The notes below the pieces were generated by a model, which worked only from the letters and a program-made list of their open reading frames with translations, did no database searches and had not been told where the DNA came from. The position numbers and the translations under genes are program-made. Below, one piece after another: positions 20,012 to 28,546 of a stretch of DNA of 64,000 nt. How positions within the stretch are numbered: the stretch's first letter is position 1; every line of letters begins with the position of its first letter. Origin of the DNA: DAHUYF01 sp035623985 (lineage in GTDB: Bacteria; Pseudomonadota; Alphaproteobacteria; ATCC43930; CGMCC-115725); contig DASPSJ010000060.1 of assembly GCA_035623985.1 (NCBI GenBank), positions 1-64,000 on the forward strand. The letters run 5' to 3'.

Positions 20012-20890
20012 TCACGCGAAGCGCGGCACGAAGCCGTCGCCGCGGGCCTCGATATGGCAGGTGAAAGGCGCGCCGAAATGCGTCGGCAGCAGCCGCGCGC
20101 CCGAGTCGCTGCACCGCTCCAGCACCTGGCGCCGGCTCCGCCGCGCCGCCTCGGCATCGGCGCAGACGAAGCTGTTCCAGTGCGGATGGTAAACCTGGAT
20201 CGCGTGATGCAGCACGTCGCCGCAGAACAGCGCGCTGTCGCCCTTGGAGGCGAGCGTCACCACCACCGTGCCCGGCGTATGGCCGGGCGCGGGCGTCAGC
20301 GACAGATGCTCGTCGATGGCCTGCGCCCCGGTCACCATCTCGGCGAGCCCCGCCTCGACCACCGGCAGGACGCTGTCGCGGAACGAGCCGTGATTGGCCG
20401 GACCTTTCGCGGGATCGCGGTCGAGCGCGAGGTAGTGGTCGTAATCGGCCTTGCTGAAGACGTAGCGCGCGTTGGGAAAGGTCGGGACCCAGCGGCCGTT
20501 GTCGAGCCGGGTGTTCCAGCCGACGTGATCGGCGTGGAGATGCGTGCACATCACGAGATCGATCTCTTCCGGCCGGACCCCCGCCTCGGCCAAGCGCCGC
20601 AGATATCCCGATTCCATCAGATGCCATTTCGGCCGCGTCGGCCGCGGCTTGTGATTGCCGACGCAGGTATCGATCAGCACGGCGCGGCCGCCGAGCCGGA
20701 TGAGCCAGCTATGGATGCTGAGCTTGAGGCTGTCGCCGGCGGGATCGTAATGGTCGGGCGCCATCCAGCCGAGATGCTCCTCGACGAGCCGCGGCCGCCA
20801 GTCCGGGAAAAAGGCCGCGGCGTCCCAATGCGCCTCGTACAGCTCTTCGATCCGGGTGAGGCTTGCCGCGCCGATGGTGACCGTGGTCAT
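20012..20890 (-). CDS. MBL-fold metallohydrolase
   Basis: A 292-residue metallo-beta-lactamase-fold hydrolase. The metal motif THLHADHVGWNTR is complete, followed by APGHTPGTVVV, a bridging Asp in FCGDVLHH and a final His near the C-terminus in LPTHFGAPF. I choose the start at 20890 because GGGAGGAGCGTCC precedes it; an in-frame ATG lies 33 bp upstream. The subgroup resembles lactonase/parathion-hydrolase-like proteins found beside oxidoreductases. The gene is divergent from the Old Yellow Enzyme gene and probably co-transcribed with the reductase after it. Confidence 0.85.
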   Translation of the reverse strand: MTTVTIGAASLTRIEELYEAHWDAAAFFPDWRPRLVEEHLGWMAPDHYDPAGDSLKLSIHSWLIRLGGRAVLIDTCVGNHKPRPTRPKWHLMESGYLRRLAEAGVRPEEIDLVMCTHLHADHVGWNTRLDNGRWVPTFPNARYVFSKADYDHYLALDRDPAKGPANHGSFRDSVLPVVEAGLAEMVTGAQAIDEHLSLTPAPGHTPGTVVVTLASKGDSALFCGDVLHHAIQVYHPHWNSFVCADAEAARRSRRQVLERCSDSGARLLPTHFGAPFTCHIEARGDGFVPRFA

Positions 20891-20967
20891 GGACGCTCCT
20901 CCCTGCGCTTTTTGCCGCGCCACTGTACCATTGCGGCGCGGCGCTGTAGTGATGAACGGGGAGGAGC

Positions 20968-22134
20968 ATGATGGGCGGACCGATCCTGTTCTCGCCGCTG
21001 GCGTTGCGCGACATTCGCCTCAAGAACCGGGTGGTGGTGGCGCCGATGCACCAATATTCCGGCGTGCGCGGCTTTCCCACCGCCTGGCATTTGATGAATG
21101 CCGGGCGCTTTGCCGCCGGCGGCGCCGGGCTGGTGTTCCTCGAATCGACCAAGGTCGAGCGCCGCGGCTGCGGCACCATCGGCGACCTCGGCCTGTGGGA
21201 CGACGCCTTCATCGCGCCCTTTCGCGAGATCGCCGATTTCATCCGCGCCCACGGCGCGGTGCCGGGTATCCAGCTCGGCCATGCCGGCCGCCGCGCGCGC
21301 CTGGAGCGCCCCTGGGAGGGCGGCCGGCCGCTCCGGCCCTCGCCCGAGATCGAGGATTGGGAGAGCTGGGAGATCATCGGCCCGAGCGCGCTGTCGGCCG
21401 GCGAGGGCGAGCCGCCGCCGCGCGCGCTTGCCACCGGCGAGGTGGCGGCGGTGGCGGAAGCCTGGGGCGAGGCGGCGCGGCGCGCCGATGCGGCGGGTTT
21501 CGAGGCGCTCGAGCTGCACGGCGCCCATGGCTATCTCATCCACCAGTTCCTGTCGCCCTTCGCCAACCGGCGGAACGACGCCTATGGCGGCTCGGAGGCG
21601 AACCGCATGCGCTTTGCCGTCGAGGTGGTGGAGGCGGTGCGCGCCCATTGGCCAGAGCAGAAGCCGCTCTTCTTGCGGCTTTCGGTCGAGGACGATGCCG
21701 GCTGGGGCCCGGCCGAGAGCGTGCGGCTCGCCCGCCTGGTCAAGCCCAAGGGCGTCGACGTCATCGATTGCAGCTCCGGCGGCATGCTCGGCCGCCCGGT
21801 GGTGAGCGCGGGGCCGGTGAGCTACGGCTATCAGGTGCCCTATGCCGAGCGGCTGCGGCGCGAAGCGGAGATCATGACCATGGCGGTCGGCCTCATCATC
21901 CATGCCGATCAGGCCGAGCAGATCCTGCAGCGCGGCCAGGCCGATCTCATCGCGCTGGCGCGCGAGATCCTCTACAACCCGAACTGGCCGATGGACGCGG
22001 CGCAGAAGCTCGGCGTCGACCGGCGCTTCGAGTTGATGCCGCCGCCCTACAGCTATTGGCTCGCCAAGCGCGCCGACACGGTCAAGGACGTCGTTCCCTC
22101 GACCTGGCGCGCCGGATCGGCCGCGGGAAAATAA
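20968..22134 (+). CDS. Old Yellow Enzyme-family NADH:flavin oxidoreductase (YqjM-like)
   Basis: A 388-residue FMN-dependent TIM-barrel reductase. Typical segments are VVVAPMHQYS near residue 24, GIQLGHAGRRA near residue 102, ELHGAHGYLIHQFLSPFANRRND near residue 190 and LARLVKPKGVDVIDCSSGG. The protein closely follows the YqjM/xenobiotic reductase subgroup that reduces activated C=C bonds using NADPH. The ribosome site GGGGAGGAG lies just before two consecutive ATGs (20968 and 20971); either may be used. It is convergent with the aldolase gene, which ends 2 bp later. Confidence 0.93.
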   Translation: MMGGPILFSPLALRDIRLKNRVVVAPMHQYSGVRGFPTAWHLMNAGRFAAGGAGLVFLESTKVERRGCGTIGDLGLWDDAFIAPFREIADFIRAHGAVPGIQLGHAGRRARLERPWEGGRPLRPSPEIEDWESWEIIGPSALSAGEGEPPPRALATGEVAAVAEAWGEAARRADAAGFEALELHGAHGYLIHQFLSPFANRRNDAYGGSEANRMRFAVEVVEAVRAHWPEQKPLFLRLSVEDDAGWGPAESVRLARLVKPKGVDVIDCSSGGMLGRPVVSAGPVSYGYQVPYAERLRREAEIMTMAVGLIIHADQAEQILQRGQADLIALAREILYNPNWPMDAAQKLGVDRRFELMPPPYSYWLAKRADTVKDVVPSTWRAGSAAGK

Positions 22135-22135
22135 G

Positions 22136-22921
22136 TCAATCGCGGAAGGAGGGATCGCGCCGGTCGAGCTTGCGCAGCAGCCCCGGCCATTCCAAGAGCC
22201 CATAGCGGCGGATCACCGACGGGTCGTACATCCCGATCGACTTCTCCACGACGGCCTCGGGCATCTCGTTGAGCGCGGTGTTGCAGGCCATGGCCGCGAC
22301 CTGCGCCTGACAGGAGCGCTCGAGCCCGTACATGGCGGTGAAGGCCTCGGCGACGGTCCGGCCGACGGTGAGCAGCCCGTGATTGCGCAGGATCATGTAG
22401 TTCCGCGCGCCGAGGTCGCGGGCAAGCGCGTCGCGCTCGCGGGGGTCTCGCTCGGGGCCGTTGAAATCGTGATAGGCAAGGCGCGAGCAGAAGCGCGTCG
22501 CGGTCTGCGTCAGCGGCAGCAGCCCGCATTTGAGCGCCGAGACCGCCATGCCGGCGATGGTATGCGTATGCATCGCCGCAGCGATATCGGGCCGGGCGCG
22601 GTAGAGCGCGCTGTGGATGACATAGCCCGCCTGGTGCAGCCCATAGGGACCTTCGGGCTGGTAGAGCACCGTGCCGTCGAGATCGACCTTCAGCAGCGAG
22701 GACGCCGTGACCTCGTCGAACAGCAGCCCGTGGGGGTTGAGCAGGAAATGGCCGGGCGCGTCGGGCACCCGCGCCGAGAGATGCGTGTAGATCATATCGG
22801 ACATGCCGTAGAGGTCGCAGAGCCGGAACCCGGCGGCGAGATCGACCCGCGCCTGCCATTCCGCCTCGCTCACGCGCGACCGCAGCGATTTCAGGCGCAG
22901 ACTCTGGGTTGGCGTGCTCAT
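22136..22921 (-). CDS. Class II aldolase/adducin-domain protein
   Basis: A 261-residue protein of the class II aldolase/adducin family. Zinc-ligand histidines are visible in MHTHTIAG near residue 118 and in MILRNHGLLTVG near residue 180; the N-terminal region FRLCDLYGMSDMIYTHLSARVP is characteristic. Members cleave or decarboxylate small hydroxy acids or sugar phosphates; the substrate here is unknown. It is convergent with the Old Yellow Enzyme gene, and its start is 239 bp from the HD-domain gene on the other strand. Confidence 0.9.
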   Translation of the reverse strand: MSTPTQSLRLKSLRSRVSEAEWQARVDLAAGFRLCDLYGMSDMIYTHLSARVPDAPGHFLLNPHGLLFDEVTASSLLKVDLDGTVLYQPEGPYGLHQAGYVIHSALYRARPDIAAAMHTHTIAGMAVSALKCGLLPLTQTATRFCSRLAYHDFNGPERDPRERDALARDLGARNYMILRNHGLLTVGRTVAEAFTAMYGLERSCQAQVAAMACNTALNEMPEAVVEKSIGMYDPSVIRRYGLLEWPGLLRKLDRRDPSFRD

Positions 22922-23160
22922 GGCGGAGCCTCCGCTCGGCAGGACTCGAAGGCCATCCTAGCACGGGCGAGGCATCGGCCCGGACCCGCCGAGTCGCGGC
23001 GTGCCTATCGCGGCGTGAAACCTTCTTGTCGTCTGCCACCTTGACGGAATGCGAAATTGGCTCGAATTTAGAGTCACACGTCCGTCAGCTTTGCGGCCGG
23101 CCCGGGGAGTGCCGTCCGATCGAGGCGGCAGGCGGTCATTTCGCACTGCGGGAGACAGCC

Positions 23161-24042
23161 GTGCTGAATCCGACGACACTCCTGGCGGATGCGCTCGGTC
23201 GAAACCTCGTCGACGCCTATCGGCAGGTTTTCGGCGACCGCGCGCCGCACTTCGCCACCAGCCTGCAAGAGGCGGCGAAGCTGGTCATCGAGCGCATCGC
23301 CGCCAGTGACGCGCTGTTCCACGACGCGCACCACACTATGATGGTGGCGCAAGTGGCGCAGGACATCCTGCGCGGCCTGCGGCTGGAGAAATCGGTCTCG
23401 CCGGAGGACTGGTATCATTTCATGATCGCGGCGCTGGCGCATGACCTGGGCTATGTCCGCGGCGTCTGCTCGGCCGACACCGCGGACCGCTTCGTCATCG
23501 ACGAGGCCGGGCACATGGTGACGCCGCCGCGCGGCGCCTCGGACGCGTTCCTGATGCCCTATCACGTCGACCGCTCCAAGATCGCGGTGCGCGAGCGCTT
23601 CAAGGACGTGCCGCAGGTGGATGCCGAGCGCATCGCGCGGGCGATCGAGCTCACCCGCTTTCCCGTCCCCGACGACGACGACTACGCCGAGACCGACACC
23701 GAGGCCGGGCTGTTGCGCGCCGCCGATCTCATCGGCCAGCTCGCCGATCCCCTTTATCCCAGCAAGCTCAACGCGCTCTATTACGAGTTCGCCGAGACCG
23801 GCCAGAACGCCAAGTTCGGCTACAGCAGCCCGGCCGATCTCTGCGAGTGCTATCCGAAATTCTTCTGGAGCAAGGTCGAGCCCTATCTCGGTCCCGCCTT
23901 GCACTATCTCGACAACACCATCGAAGGCAAGCAGTGGATCGCCAATCTCTATAGCCACCTCTTCAGCGTGGCGCATCACCGCCAGAGCATGGGACCGCAG
24001 GTCGGCAGCCCGGCCGCGGCCGATGCAGGCGCCGGACGCTAG
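23161..24042 (+). CDS. HD-domain metal-dependent phosphohydrolase
   Basis: A 293-residue protein that I start at GTG 23161 (preceded by GGGAGA). An HD domain occupies about residues 50-200, with the metal-binding pattern H58 in DAHHTMMVAQV and H94-D95 in ALAHDLGYVRG. Such proteins are phosphodiesterases, nucleotidases or GTPase-independent phosphohydrolases. The segment after it, LLRAADLIGQLADPLY, is typical of a subgroup seen in alphaproteobacteria. It lies at the left edge of the halogenase cluster but has the GC content of the surrounding chromosome, so I place it outside the cluster. Confidence 0.82.
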   Translation: MLNPTTLLADALGRNLVDAYRQVFGDRAPHFATSLQEAAKLVIERIAASDALFHDAHHTMMVAQVAQDILRGLRLEKSVSPEDWYHFMIAALAHDLGYVRGVCSADTADRFVIDEAGHMVTPPRGASDAFLMPYHVDRSKIAVRERFKDVPQVDAERIARAIELTRFPVPDDDDYAETDTEAGLLRAADLIGQLADPLYPSKLNALYYEFAETGQNAKFGYSSPADLCECYPKFFWSKVEPYLGPALHYLDNTIEGKQWIANLYSHLFSVAHHRQSMGPQVGSPAAADAGAGR

Positions 24043-24240
24043 CCGCCATCCCCTTCCATTCGCCCGCAAGCGGCGAGCCACCGGTTCTCGGCGCCGGGAA
24101 CATTTTCATCGACGCTTAAGCGCCGCCGCGATGCGTCGCGAGCCGTCGGCGCGTCCTGTCGCCGGCGCAGTCTTCGACGCACGGCTTGCCGACGCACTCT
24201 CCCTTTATGATTGAACAAGAAAATAAATTTCAAAAACAGC

Positions 24241-24269
24241 TTGCAAACCCTGTGTGGTAGAGTTAGAAA
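24241..24269 (+). promoter_or_regulatory. Candidate promoter of the halogenase operon
   Basis: The 363-bp gap 24043-24405 has a strikingly AT-rich middle (about 24210-24290). Inside it TTGCAA (24241-24246) and TAGAAA (24264-24269) are spaced 17 bp apart, about 130 bp before the halogenase start. Several alternative -10-like stretches (ATAAATA, CATATAA) follow within 25 bp. Confidence 0.45.
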
Positions 24270-24405
24270 TATAAATACCATATAAGGGCTTGCGAGACGA
24301 CGCCGCGCCGCCAGGCGCGCGTTCGACTCAGCACCCGTCGCCGACGCTTTGGAACATGCGTGCCGCCGAGGCAGCGTGGCGTCGGAGTTTTGAGGGAGAG
24401 GCCTC

Positions 24406-25353
24406 ATGAGCGCTGACGTGAAAGAGGACTACAGCCTGAGCGACGAAGAGATCGATTTCTTCTTCAAGAACGGCTATTTGAAACCGTTCAAGGTCTATGA
24501 GCCGGAGGAGATGCTGGAGCACTGGAAGAAGCTGAGGCTCCAGGTGCTGAACCGAAAGCACGCCGTCTACACCGACAATGCCTTCTCGAATGCGGGCAAC
24601 AACAATCTCGCCAATTACGACCGGCATCTCGACATTCCGTTTCTCGGCAACCACATCTGCAATCCCAAGATCGTGCATCGCATCCGCAGCCTGATGGGAC
24701 CCAACCTGCTGTGCTGGCGGACCGAATTCTTCTCGAAATATCCCGGCGACGCCGGGACCGACTGGCACCAGGCCGACACCTTCGCCGGCGTCGCCGGCCG
24801 AGAGCACATCATCTGGCCCGACAATTCGGACCGTCGCGGGACGATAACCGCCTGGTGCGCCTTCACCGACGCGATGAAGGACACGGCGTGCATGGCCATC
24901 GTTCCGGGCACACACAACATGATGTTCTACGATGAAACCAAGCGGCTCGTTTACAATCCGGAGAAAAACAGCAACCTGCTCAAGAACGGCATCCACCGCG
25001 GCCTCTGGGGCTACGACTACAGGGATTTGCAGATCGACCCGAATTGGGCGCCGGACGAGGACAAAGCGGTGTACTTCGAGATGAAGCGGGGCGAATGCGT
25101 CATCTTCTGGTCGACGGTCCTGCATTCGTCGCTGCCGCATCTGGGCCGGACGAACGAAATGCGCCTCGGCTTCTCGGCGAGATACGTTCCGCCCGAGGTG
25201 TTCATCCACCCGGGCACCGACGTGCTGACGGAGTTCGGCGGAGAAGTCAGCCTCGAGAATTACGGAGCCGTCCTCGTCGCGGGCGAAAACAAATACACCC
25301 ACAACCGCATCCGCGACAAGAACATGCACGGCCAGCCGTTCATTCCCGCCTGA
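24406..25353 (+). CDS. SyrB2-type Fe(II)/2-oxoglutarate-dependent halogenase
   Basis: A 315-residue PhyH-superfamily enzyme of the chlorinating branch. The decisive feature is the metal motif: H121-Q122-A123 in GTDWHQADTF, where hydroxylases have His-x-Asp. The Ala leaves room for a halide ligand on iron, as in SyrB2 (H116, A118). The distal ligand is H240 in WSTVLHSSLPH (SyrB2 H235), and Arg259 in the RLGFSAR segment fits the 2-oxoglutarate-binding Arg. From memory of SyrB2, long stretches match (CWRTEFFSKYPGDAGTDWH, WGYDYRDLQID, VYNPEKN region), and total length is equal. Known members chlorinate an unactivated carbon of an aminoacyl or acyl group on a carrier protein; a stand-alone carrier is two genes downstream. 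It opens the operon, and the start follows GAGGGAGAGG. Base composition is clearly lower in GC than at either side of the cluster. Confidence 0.92.
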   Translation: MSADVKEDYSLSDEEIDFFFKNGYLKPFKVYEPEEMLEHWKKLRLQVLNRKHAVYTDNAFSNAGNNNLANYDRHLDIPFLGNHICNPKIVHRIRSLMGPNLLCWRTEFFSKYPGDAGTDWHQADTFAGVAGREHIIWPDNSDRRGTITAWCAFTDAMKDTACMAIVPGTHNMMFYDETKRLVYNPEKNSNLLKNGIHRGLWGYDYRDLQIDPNWAPDEDKAVYFEMKRGECVIFWSTVLHSSLPHLGRTNEMRLGFSARYVPPEVFIHPGTDVLTEFGGEVSLENYGAVLVAGENKYTHNRIRDKNMHGQPFIPA

Positions 25354-25376
25354 GCGGCGTCGGGGAGCCTTCGGCG

Positions 25377-26360
25377 ATGGTTGCGGTCATCGAGGCGATC
25401 GAATGCGCCTTCGGCGAGTCGGAGCGGCCCTACAGCGAGGTGGTCAATTTCGACGACGTGCTGAAGGCCAACAACTATCCGAATTTGCCGGGGCTGTTCG
25501 GCTGGGGCAATTACCGCAAAACGGCAGGCGACATCTTCGATCTCGGGCTCGCTTCCGCGGCCAGGACGATGGCGGACAGCGCGATCTCGGCCAAGGAGAT
25601 CGACTTCGTCTACTTCTGCTCGACCTGCTTTCCGGGAGACGAGATCGAGCACATAAAATACAACGCCCACGTCATCAGCGAGCTCGGCGCATCGAACGCC
25701 TTTCCCGTGGGCATAACCCTGAACAACTGCGCCAGCTTCCTCAGCGCCATCACGATGGCGTGCAAGATGGTCGAAAGCGGCGCCTACAACAACATTCTCG
25801 TCATAACCGCGGACAAGGTCTACGACGAGACCATTCGAATGAACAATTTCGCCCTTCTCAGCGATGCCGCCGCGAGTTGCATCGTCACGAACCGGCCGGT
25901 GGCGGGATACCGCGTCGTGTCGGACGTGTTCCGCACCAGCGACAATCCCATCTTCACCAACCGCGGCAAGGACGATTCGCCGCTCTATCTGCGCGTCTTC
26001 AACGAGATCATCGAAAAATCCTCGGTCAAGCCGAACGAGATAAAGAAGGTGTTTTGCAGCAACGTCTTCAAGTCCATCACCCTGGTCAAGGAGAAGAAGC
26101 TCGGCTTCTCGCGCGACCAGCTCTTTCTCGAAAACATACCGCGCTACGGCCACTGCTTTTCCGCGGACGTCTTCATCAACCTGATCGAATATGAAAGGCA
26201 GGCGCAGGTTCCCGAGGGGGAGCGCTTCATGTTCTCGGTCGACGCGCCGAACCTGAGGGCAAGCGTGCTTCTGGAGCGCGTGGGCGAGCCCGGCGTCCGC
26301 TCCTTCCGTTGCGCGTCGGACGTCGAAAAGGATCGGGCGCAAGGCGCGCCGTCGAGTTGA
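25377..26360 (+). CDS. KAS III-like ketosynthase/acyltransferase (thiolase fold)
   Basis: A 327-residue protein of the FabH/HMG-CoA synthase superfamily. The nucleophile is C118 in LNNCASFL, preceded by the typical FCSTCFPGDEIEH loop and Val-Ile-Thr-Ala-Asp-Lys strand. The usual His-x-x-Asn of the triad is replaced: the position reads CSNVFKS, and H259 in RYGHCFSADVF stands where FabH has the Asn of GN(T)S. Related KAS III-like acyltransferases in natural product clusters (CerJ type) work with Cys-His and transfer acyl groups without condensation. So this enzyme may be a condensing enzyme or an acyl shuttle between CoA and the nearby carrier protein. It begins 23 bp after the halogenase gene, after GGGGAGCC, and belongs to the same operon. 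Confidence 0.82.
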   Translation: MVAVIEAIECAFGESERPYSEVVNFDDVLKANNYPNLPGLFGWGNYRKTAGDIFDLGLASAARTMADSAISAKEIDFVYFCSTCFPGDEIEHIKYNAHVISELGASNAFPVGITLNNCASFLSAITMACKMVESGAYNNILVITADKVYDETIRMNNFALLSDAAASCIVTNRPVAGYRVVSDVFRTSDNPIFTNRGKDDSPLYLRVFNEIIEKSSVKPNEIKKVFCSNVFKSITLVKEKKLGFSRDQLFLENIPRYGHCFSADVFINLIEYERQAQVPEGERFMFSVDAPNLRASVLLERVGEPGVRSFRCASDVEKDRAQGAPSS

Positions 26361-26400
26361 TGCCTTAATACGGAACCCACTCCTATCGCAAAGGCAGGCC

Positions 26401-26664
26401 ATGGAAAGCGTCGTTATGGATCTGGAAAGAGCCGCTCCGATGATCGCCGCCACGGCGGCGGCCGATACCGTCGCCGCCATCTGGGAGCAGATATTGCAAG
26501 CGCAGGACATCGGGCGCGACGCCGAATTCTTCGACATCGGCGGCAATTCGATGCTGCTGCTCGCCATGATCGAGCTTGTGCAGCAGCAGACGGGGAAGGA
26601 AATCGCGCTCGACGACCTCTCGGAGGGCATCACCGTCAACAAAATCGCCGGTCTCATTGCCTAA
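26401..26664 (+). CDS. Stand-alone acyl/peptidyl carrier protein
   Basis: An 87-residue phosphopantetheine carrier. The attachment serine is S50 in FFDIGGNSMLLLAMIEL, which matches the DxFFxxGGxS pattern of peptidyl carrier domains more than the DSL motif of fatty acid ACPs. Helices before and after fit a complete four-helix carrier with a short extra N-terminus of about 20 residues. It lies 40 bp after the KAS III-like gene in the halogenase operon, so it is the most likely carrier on which the substrate is chlorinated. No phosphopantetheinyl transferase gene is present in the window. Confidence 0.9.
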   Translation: MESVVMDLERAAPMIAATAAADTVAAIWEQILQAQDIGRDAEFFDIGGNSMLLLAMIELVQQQTGKEIALDDLSEGITVNKIAGLIA

Positions 26665-26777
26665 CGCGGCAGCAGCGCGGCGGGACGGGTTGAGCGTTCC
26701 CGGATAGCGAAGCGTCGGACCGCGGGCACAGGGCGTCTTGTCATTGGCAAAAACTCAACTATTCAGGGAGGTCTGAG

Positions 26778-27383
26778 ATGAACGCGATCGTTGAGGGATT
26801 GTTGGACTCGATAAGAGACATCCAACGCCTTTACCGACAGGACAAGCATCAAGTCGCGCGCCGAATCCGGGCGGTCGACCTCGACGTCGTCGGCCTGGAA
26901 AAGCTTCTCCCTCCCCCCGGCGATTTTCCGTATGGACGCATGCTGCTCTACCAGGATGAGACGATGGAAGTCATTCTGATGAACTGGGCCCGCAACAAGC
27001 AGAGCTTGCCGCACGATCACGGATTGTCCGAAGGCTGGGCCAAGGTCCTGAGGGGAACGGCATCGCACGTCTGCTACAAGACCGGCAGCGAGCCTCCCCA
27101 CGCCGTAAGTCACCAGGAGGTCGACGAGGGCGATGTTTTCTACGCGCCCAAATACATGGTCCATCACACCGGGAACCCGACGGAAGACGTCCTGGTAACG
27201 CTGCATTTCTATTTTCCGCCGATTGAAAACATGGAGGTCTTCGACCCGGCGGCGGAGCGGGCGGCGATCGTCTCGTCCGATTGCGGCGCCTGGTGGCCCG
27301 ATACGCCCAGGCAGATCGTAAAAAGCCGCAATTTCGGCCAGCACTACGAAGGCGTGCCCGCCGCGGCCGACGGCGTATCCTAG
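26778..27383 (+). CDS. Cysteine dioxygenase-like cupin (thiol dioxygenase)
   Basis: A 201-residue single-domain cupin of the cysteine dioxygenase type I family. Iron ligands are H79 and H81 in LPHDHGLSEGWAKVLRG (CDO motif HxH...G) and H129 or H130 in MVHHTGNP. R54 in YGRMLLY is at the place of the Arg that binds the cysteine carboxylate. The Cys of the Cys-Tyr cofactor of mammalian CDO is Gly here, as in most bacterial thiol dioxygenases. Expected chemistry is O2 addition to a thiol to give a sulfinate. In this operon the substrate may be cysteine, taurine-type precursors or a sulfur-bearing intermediate. It follows the carrier gene after a 113-bp gap, with a clear GGGAGG ribosome site. Confidence 0.85.
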   Translation: MNAIVEGLLDSIRDIQRLYRQDKHQVARRIRAVDLDVVGLEKLLPPPGDFPYGRMLLYQDETMEVILMNWARNKQSLPHDHGLSEGWAKVLRGTASHVCYKTGSEPPHAVSHQEVDEGDVFYAPKYMVHHTGNPTEDVLVTLHFYFPPIENMEVFDPAAERAAIVSSDCGAWWPDTPRQIVKSRNFGQHYEGVPAAADGVS

Positions 27384-27392
27384 GGACCGCCT

Positions 27393-27935
27393 ATGGCGCC
27401 GGCCGGCGGGAGCCGCCTCCGCGACCCGGGCACGACCCCGCATGCGCGACGCATGACGGCCGGCCGCCATTCCGCTCGAACCGCGACCGCCGAGGATTTC
27501 GCGGCCATCCGCGCCTTTTCGGATGGGGGAGAGCTCTGCCGCTCGATCTTGGAGCCGCGATTCGGCTCGCTGGAAAATTTTCTCGCCTCGGACGACGGCA
27601 TCAAGGATGAAACCCTGACGATCCTGCTGGAGAGCGGCGGCCCCATGGCGGGCTGGGCGTGTTGTTTCAGATACCATGAACGGGTCGGATATTCCGGCGT
27701 CGCGCAATTCGTCATGGATCCCGGCGCCGATCCCGCCCGCGAAAAAGCGGCTGCGCTCTTCGGAGCCTGCCTCGCCAAATCGACGGCTCTCGGCATGCAC
27801 ACGATCGTGAGCATGGTCCGCGCGGCCACGCGCGAGGATCATCGCTGGCATGAAGAGAGAGACTTCCAGACGAGCGGCATGCTGGAGATCGCCGACGGCA
27901 GCGCGCTCGTCGTCTTCACGAGGAAGCTGAGATAG
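27393..27935 (+). CDS. GNAT-like acetyltransferase 1
   Basis: A 180-residue protein with a weakly conserved GNAT fold. After a disordered N-terminus of about 25 residues comes ARTATAEDFAAIRAF, later a beta-4-like strand GVAQFVMDPGADPAREKAAALFGACLAKSTALGM that takes the place of the acetyl-CoA-binding loop. The canonical RxxGxG/A is not clear, so it may be degenerate or use another acyl donor. The start could also be the ATG at 27453. It follows the cupin gene by 9 bp and directly abuts GNAT 2, so the three genes form a tight unit. Confidence 0.68.
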   Translation: MAPAGGSRLRDPGTTPHARRMTAGRHSARTATAEDFAAIRAFSDGGELCRSILEPRFGSLENFLASDDGIKDETLTILLESGGPMAGWACCFRYHERVGYSGVAQFVMDPGADPAREKAAALFGACLAKSTALGMHTIVSMVRAATREDHRWHEERDFQTSGMLEIADGSALVVFTRKLR

Positions 27936-28433
27936 ATGATCCGGCCGGCCGTCTTGAGCGATCTTGATCGCGTCATCGAGATCTACAACCAGGCGATCAT
28001 CGACCGCGTGCACGCCAATTGCGACGAATTGCAGACGAGCAGCGACAAGTTCGCCTCGATATATTTCGGCGACGATCCCCGATACTTCATCCTGGTCTAT
28101 GAGTCGGAGGCCGGCGAGGTCGAGGGCTGGGGCGCCGTCAAGCGTTTCTCCGCGCGGCCCTATGACCGCTCGGCGGGAGAGGTGGCGGTTTACATCGCCA
28201 GGGAAAGCCGCTCGCGAGGGCACGGCGTCCGCATCCTGCGGGCGCTGATGAGCCGGGCGAAGGCTGCCGACTTCCACTCGCTCGTCGCCATCATCCTCGG
28301 CGAGAACATTCAAAGCATCCGAGGCGCGGCGTCCTGCGGCTTCGAGGAGAAGGTGAGGATACCTGCAATCGCCTATCAATACGGAAAATATTCGGACATC
28401 GTCTGGCTGCAGAAGGTGATGGACCGGGATTGA
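27936..28433 (+). CDS. GNAT acetyltransferase 2
   Basis: A 165-residue GNAT protein of the phosphinothricin acetyltransferase-like type. It starts IRPAVLSDLDRVIEIYNQAI, has the strand GEVAVYIARESRSRGHGVRILRALM (acetyl-CoA pyrophosphate loop RSRGHG at about residue 94) and a C-terminal ILGENIQSIRGAASCGF, where the Asn of the N-x-x-S motif is typical. It should acetylate an amine of a small molecule. Its ATG directly follows the stop codon of GNAT 1. A role in tailoring or in self-resistance (acetylating the product) is possible. Confidence 0.85.
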   Translation: MIRPAVLSDLDRVIEIYNQAIIDRVHANCDELQTSSDKFASIYFGDDPRYFILVYESEAGEVEGWGAVKRFSARPYDRSAGEVAVYIARESRSRGHGVRILRALMSRAKAADFHSLVAIILGENIQSIRGAASCGFEEKVRIPAIAYQYGKYSDIVWLQKVMDRD

Positions 28434-28517
28434 CCTCGAGCGCCTCGCACTTGCAGGCGCGAGGCTGAAAAGCGGCGCGGCGGAACCCGCATTCGCGGCG
28501 CGACGCCCTAAAAGGTG

Positions 28518-28546
28518 TAGACTGATTTATAAAACACCGATATAGT
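28518..28546 (+). promoter_or_regulatory. Promoter of the methyltransferase-amidohydrolase-ligase operon
   Basis: TAGACT (28518-28523), a 17-bp spacer and TATAGT (28541-28546, 5 of 6 to consensus) lie in an AT-rich patch 85 bp before the methyltransferase gene. It divides the halogenase cluster into two plus-strand transcription units. Confidence 0.55.

Noticed and set aside
23161..24042. HD-domain gene as first gene of the halogenase cluster
   Set aside because: Its base composition is that of the chromosome and a 363-bp AT-rich promoter region separates it from the halogenase gene.
24406..25353. Annotation as ordinary phytanoyl-CoA hydroxylase-type dioxygenase
   Set aside because: The metal motif is His-Gln-Ala and the whole sequence follows SyrB2, so a halogenase is the better call.
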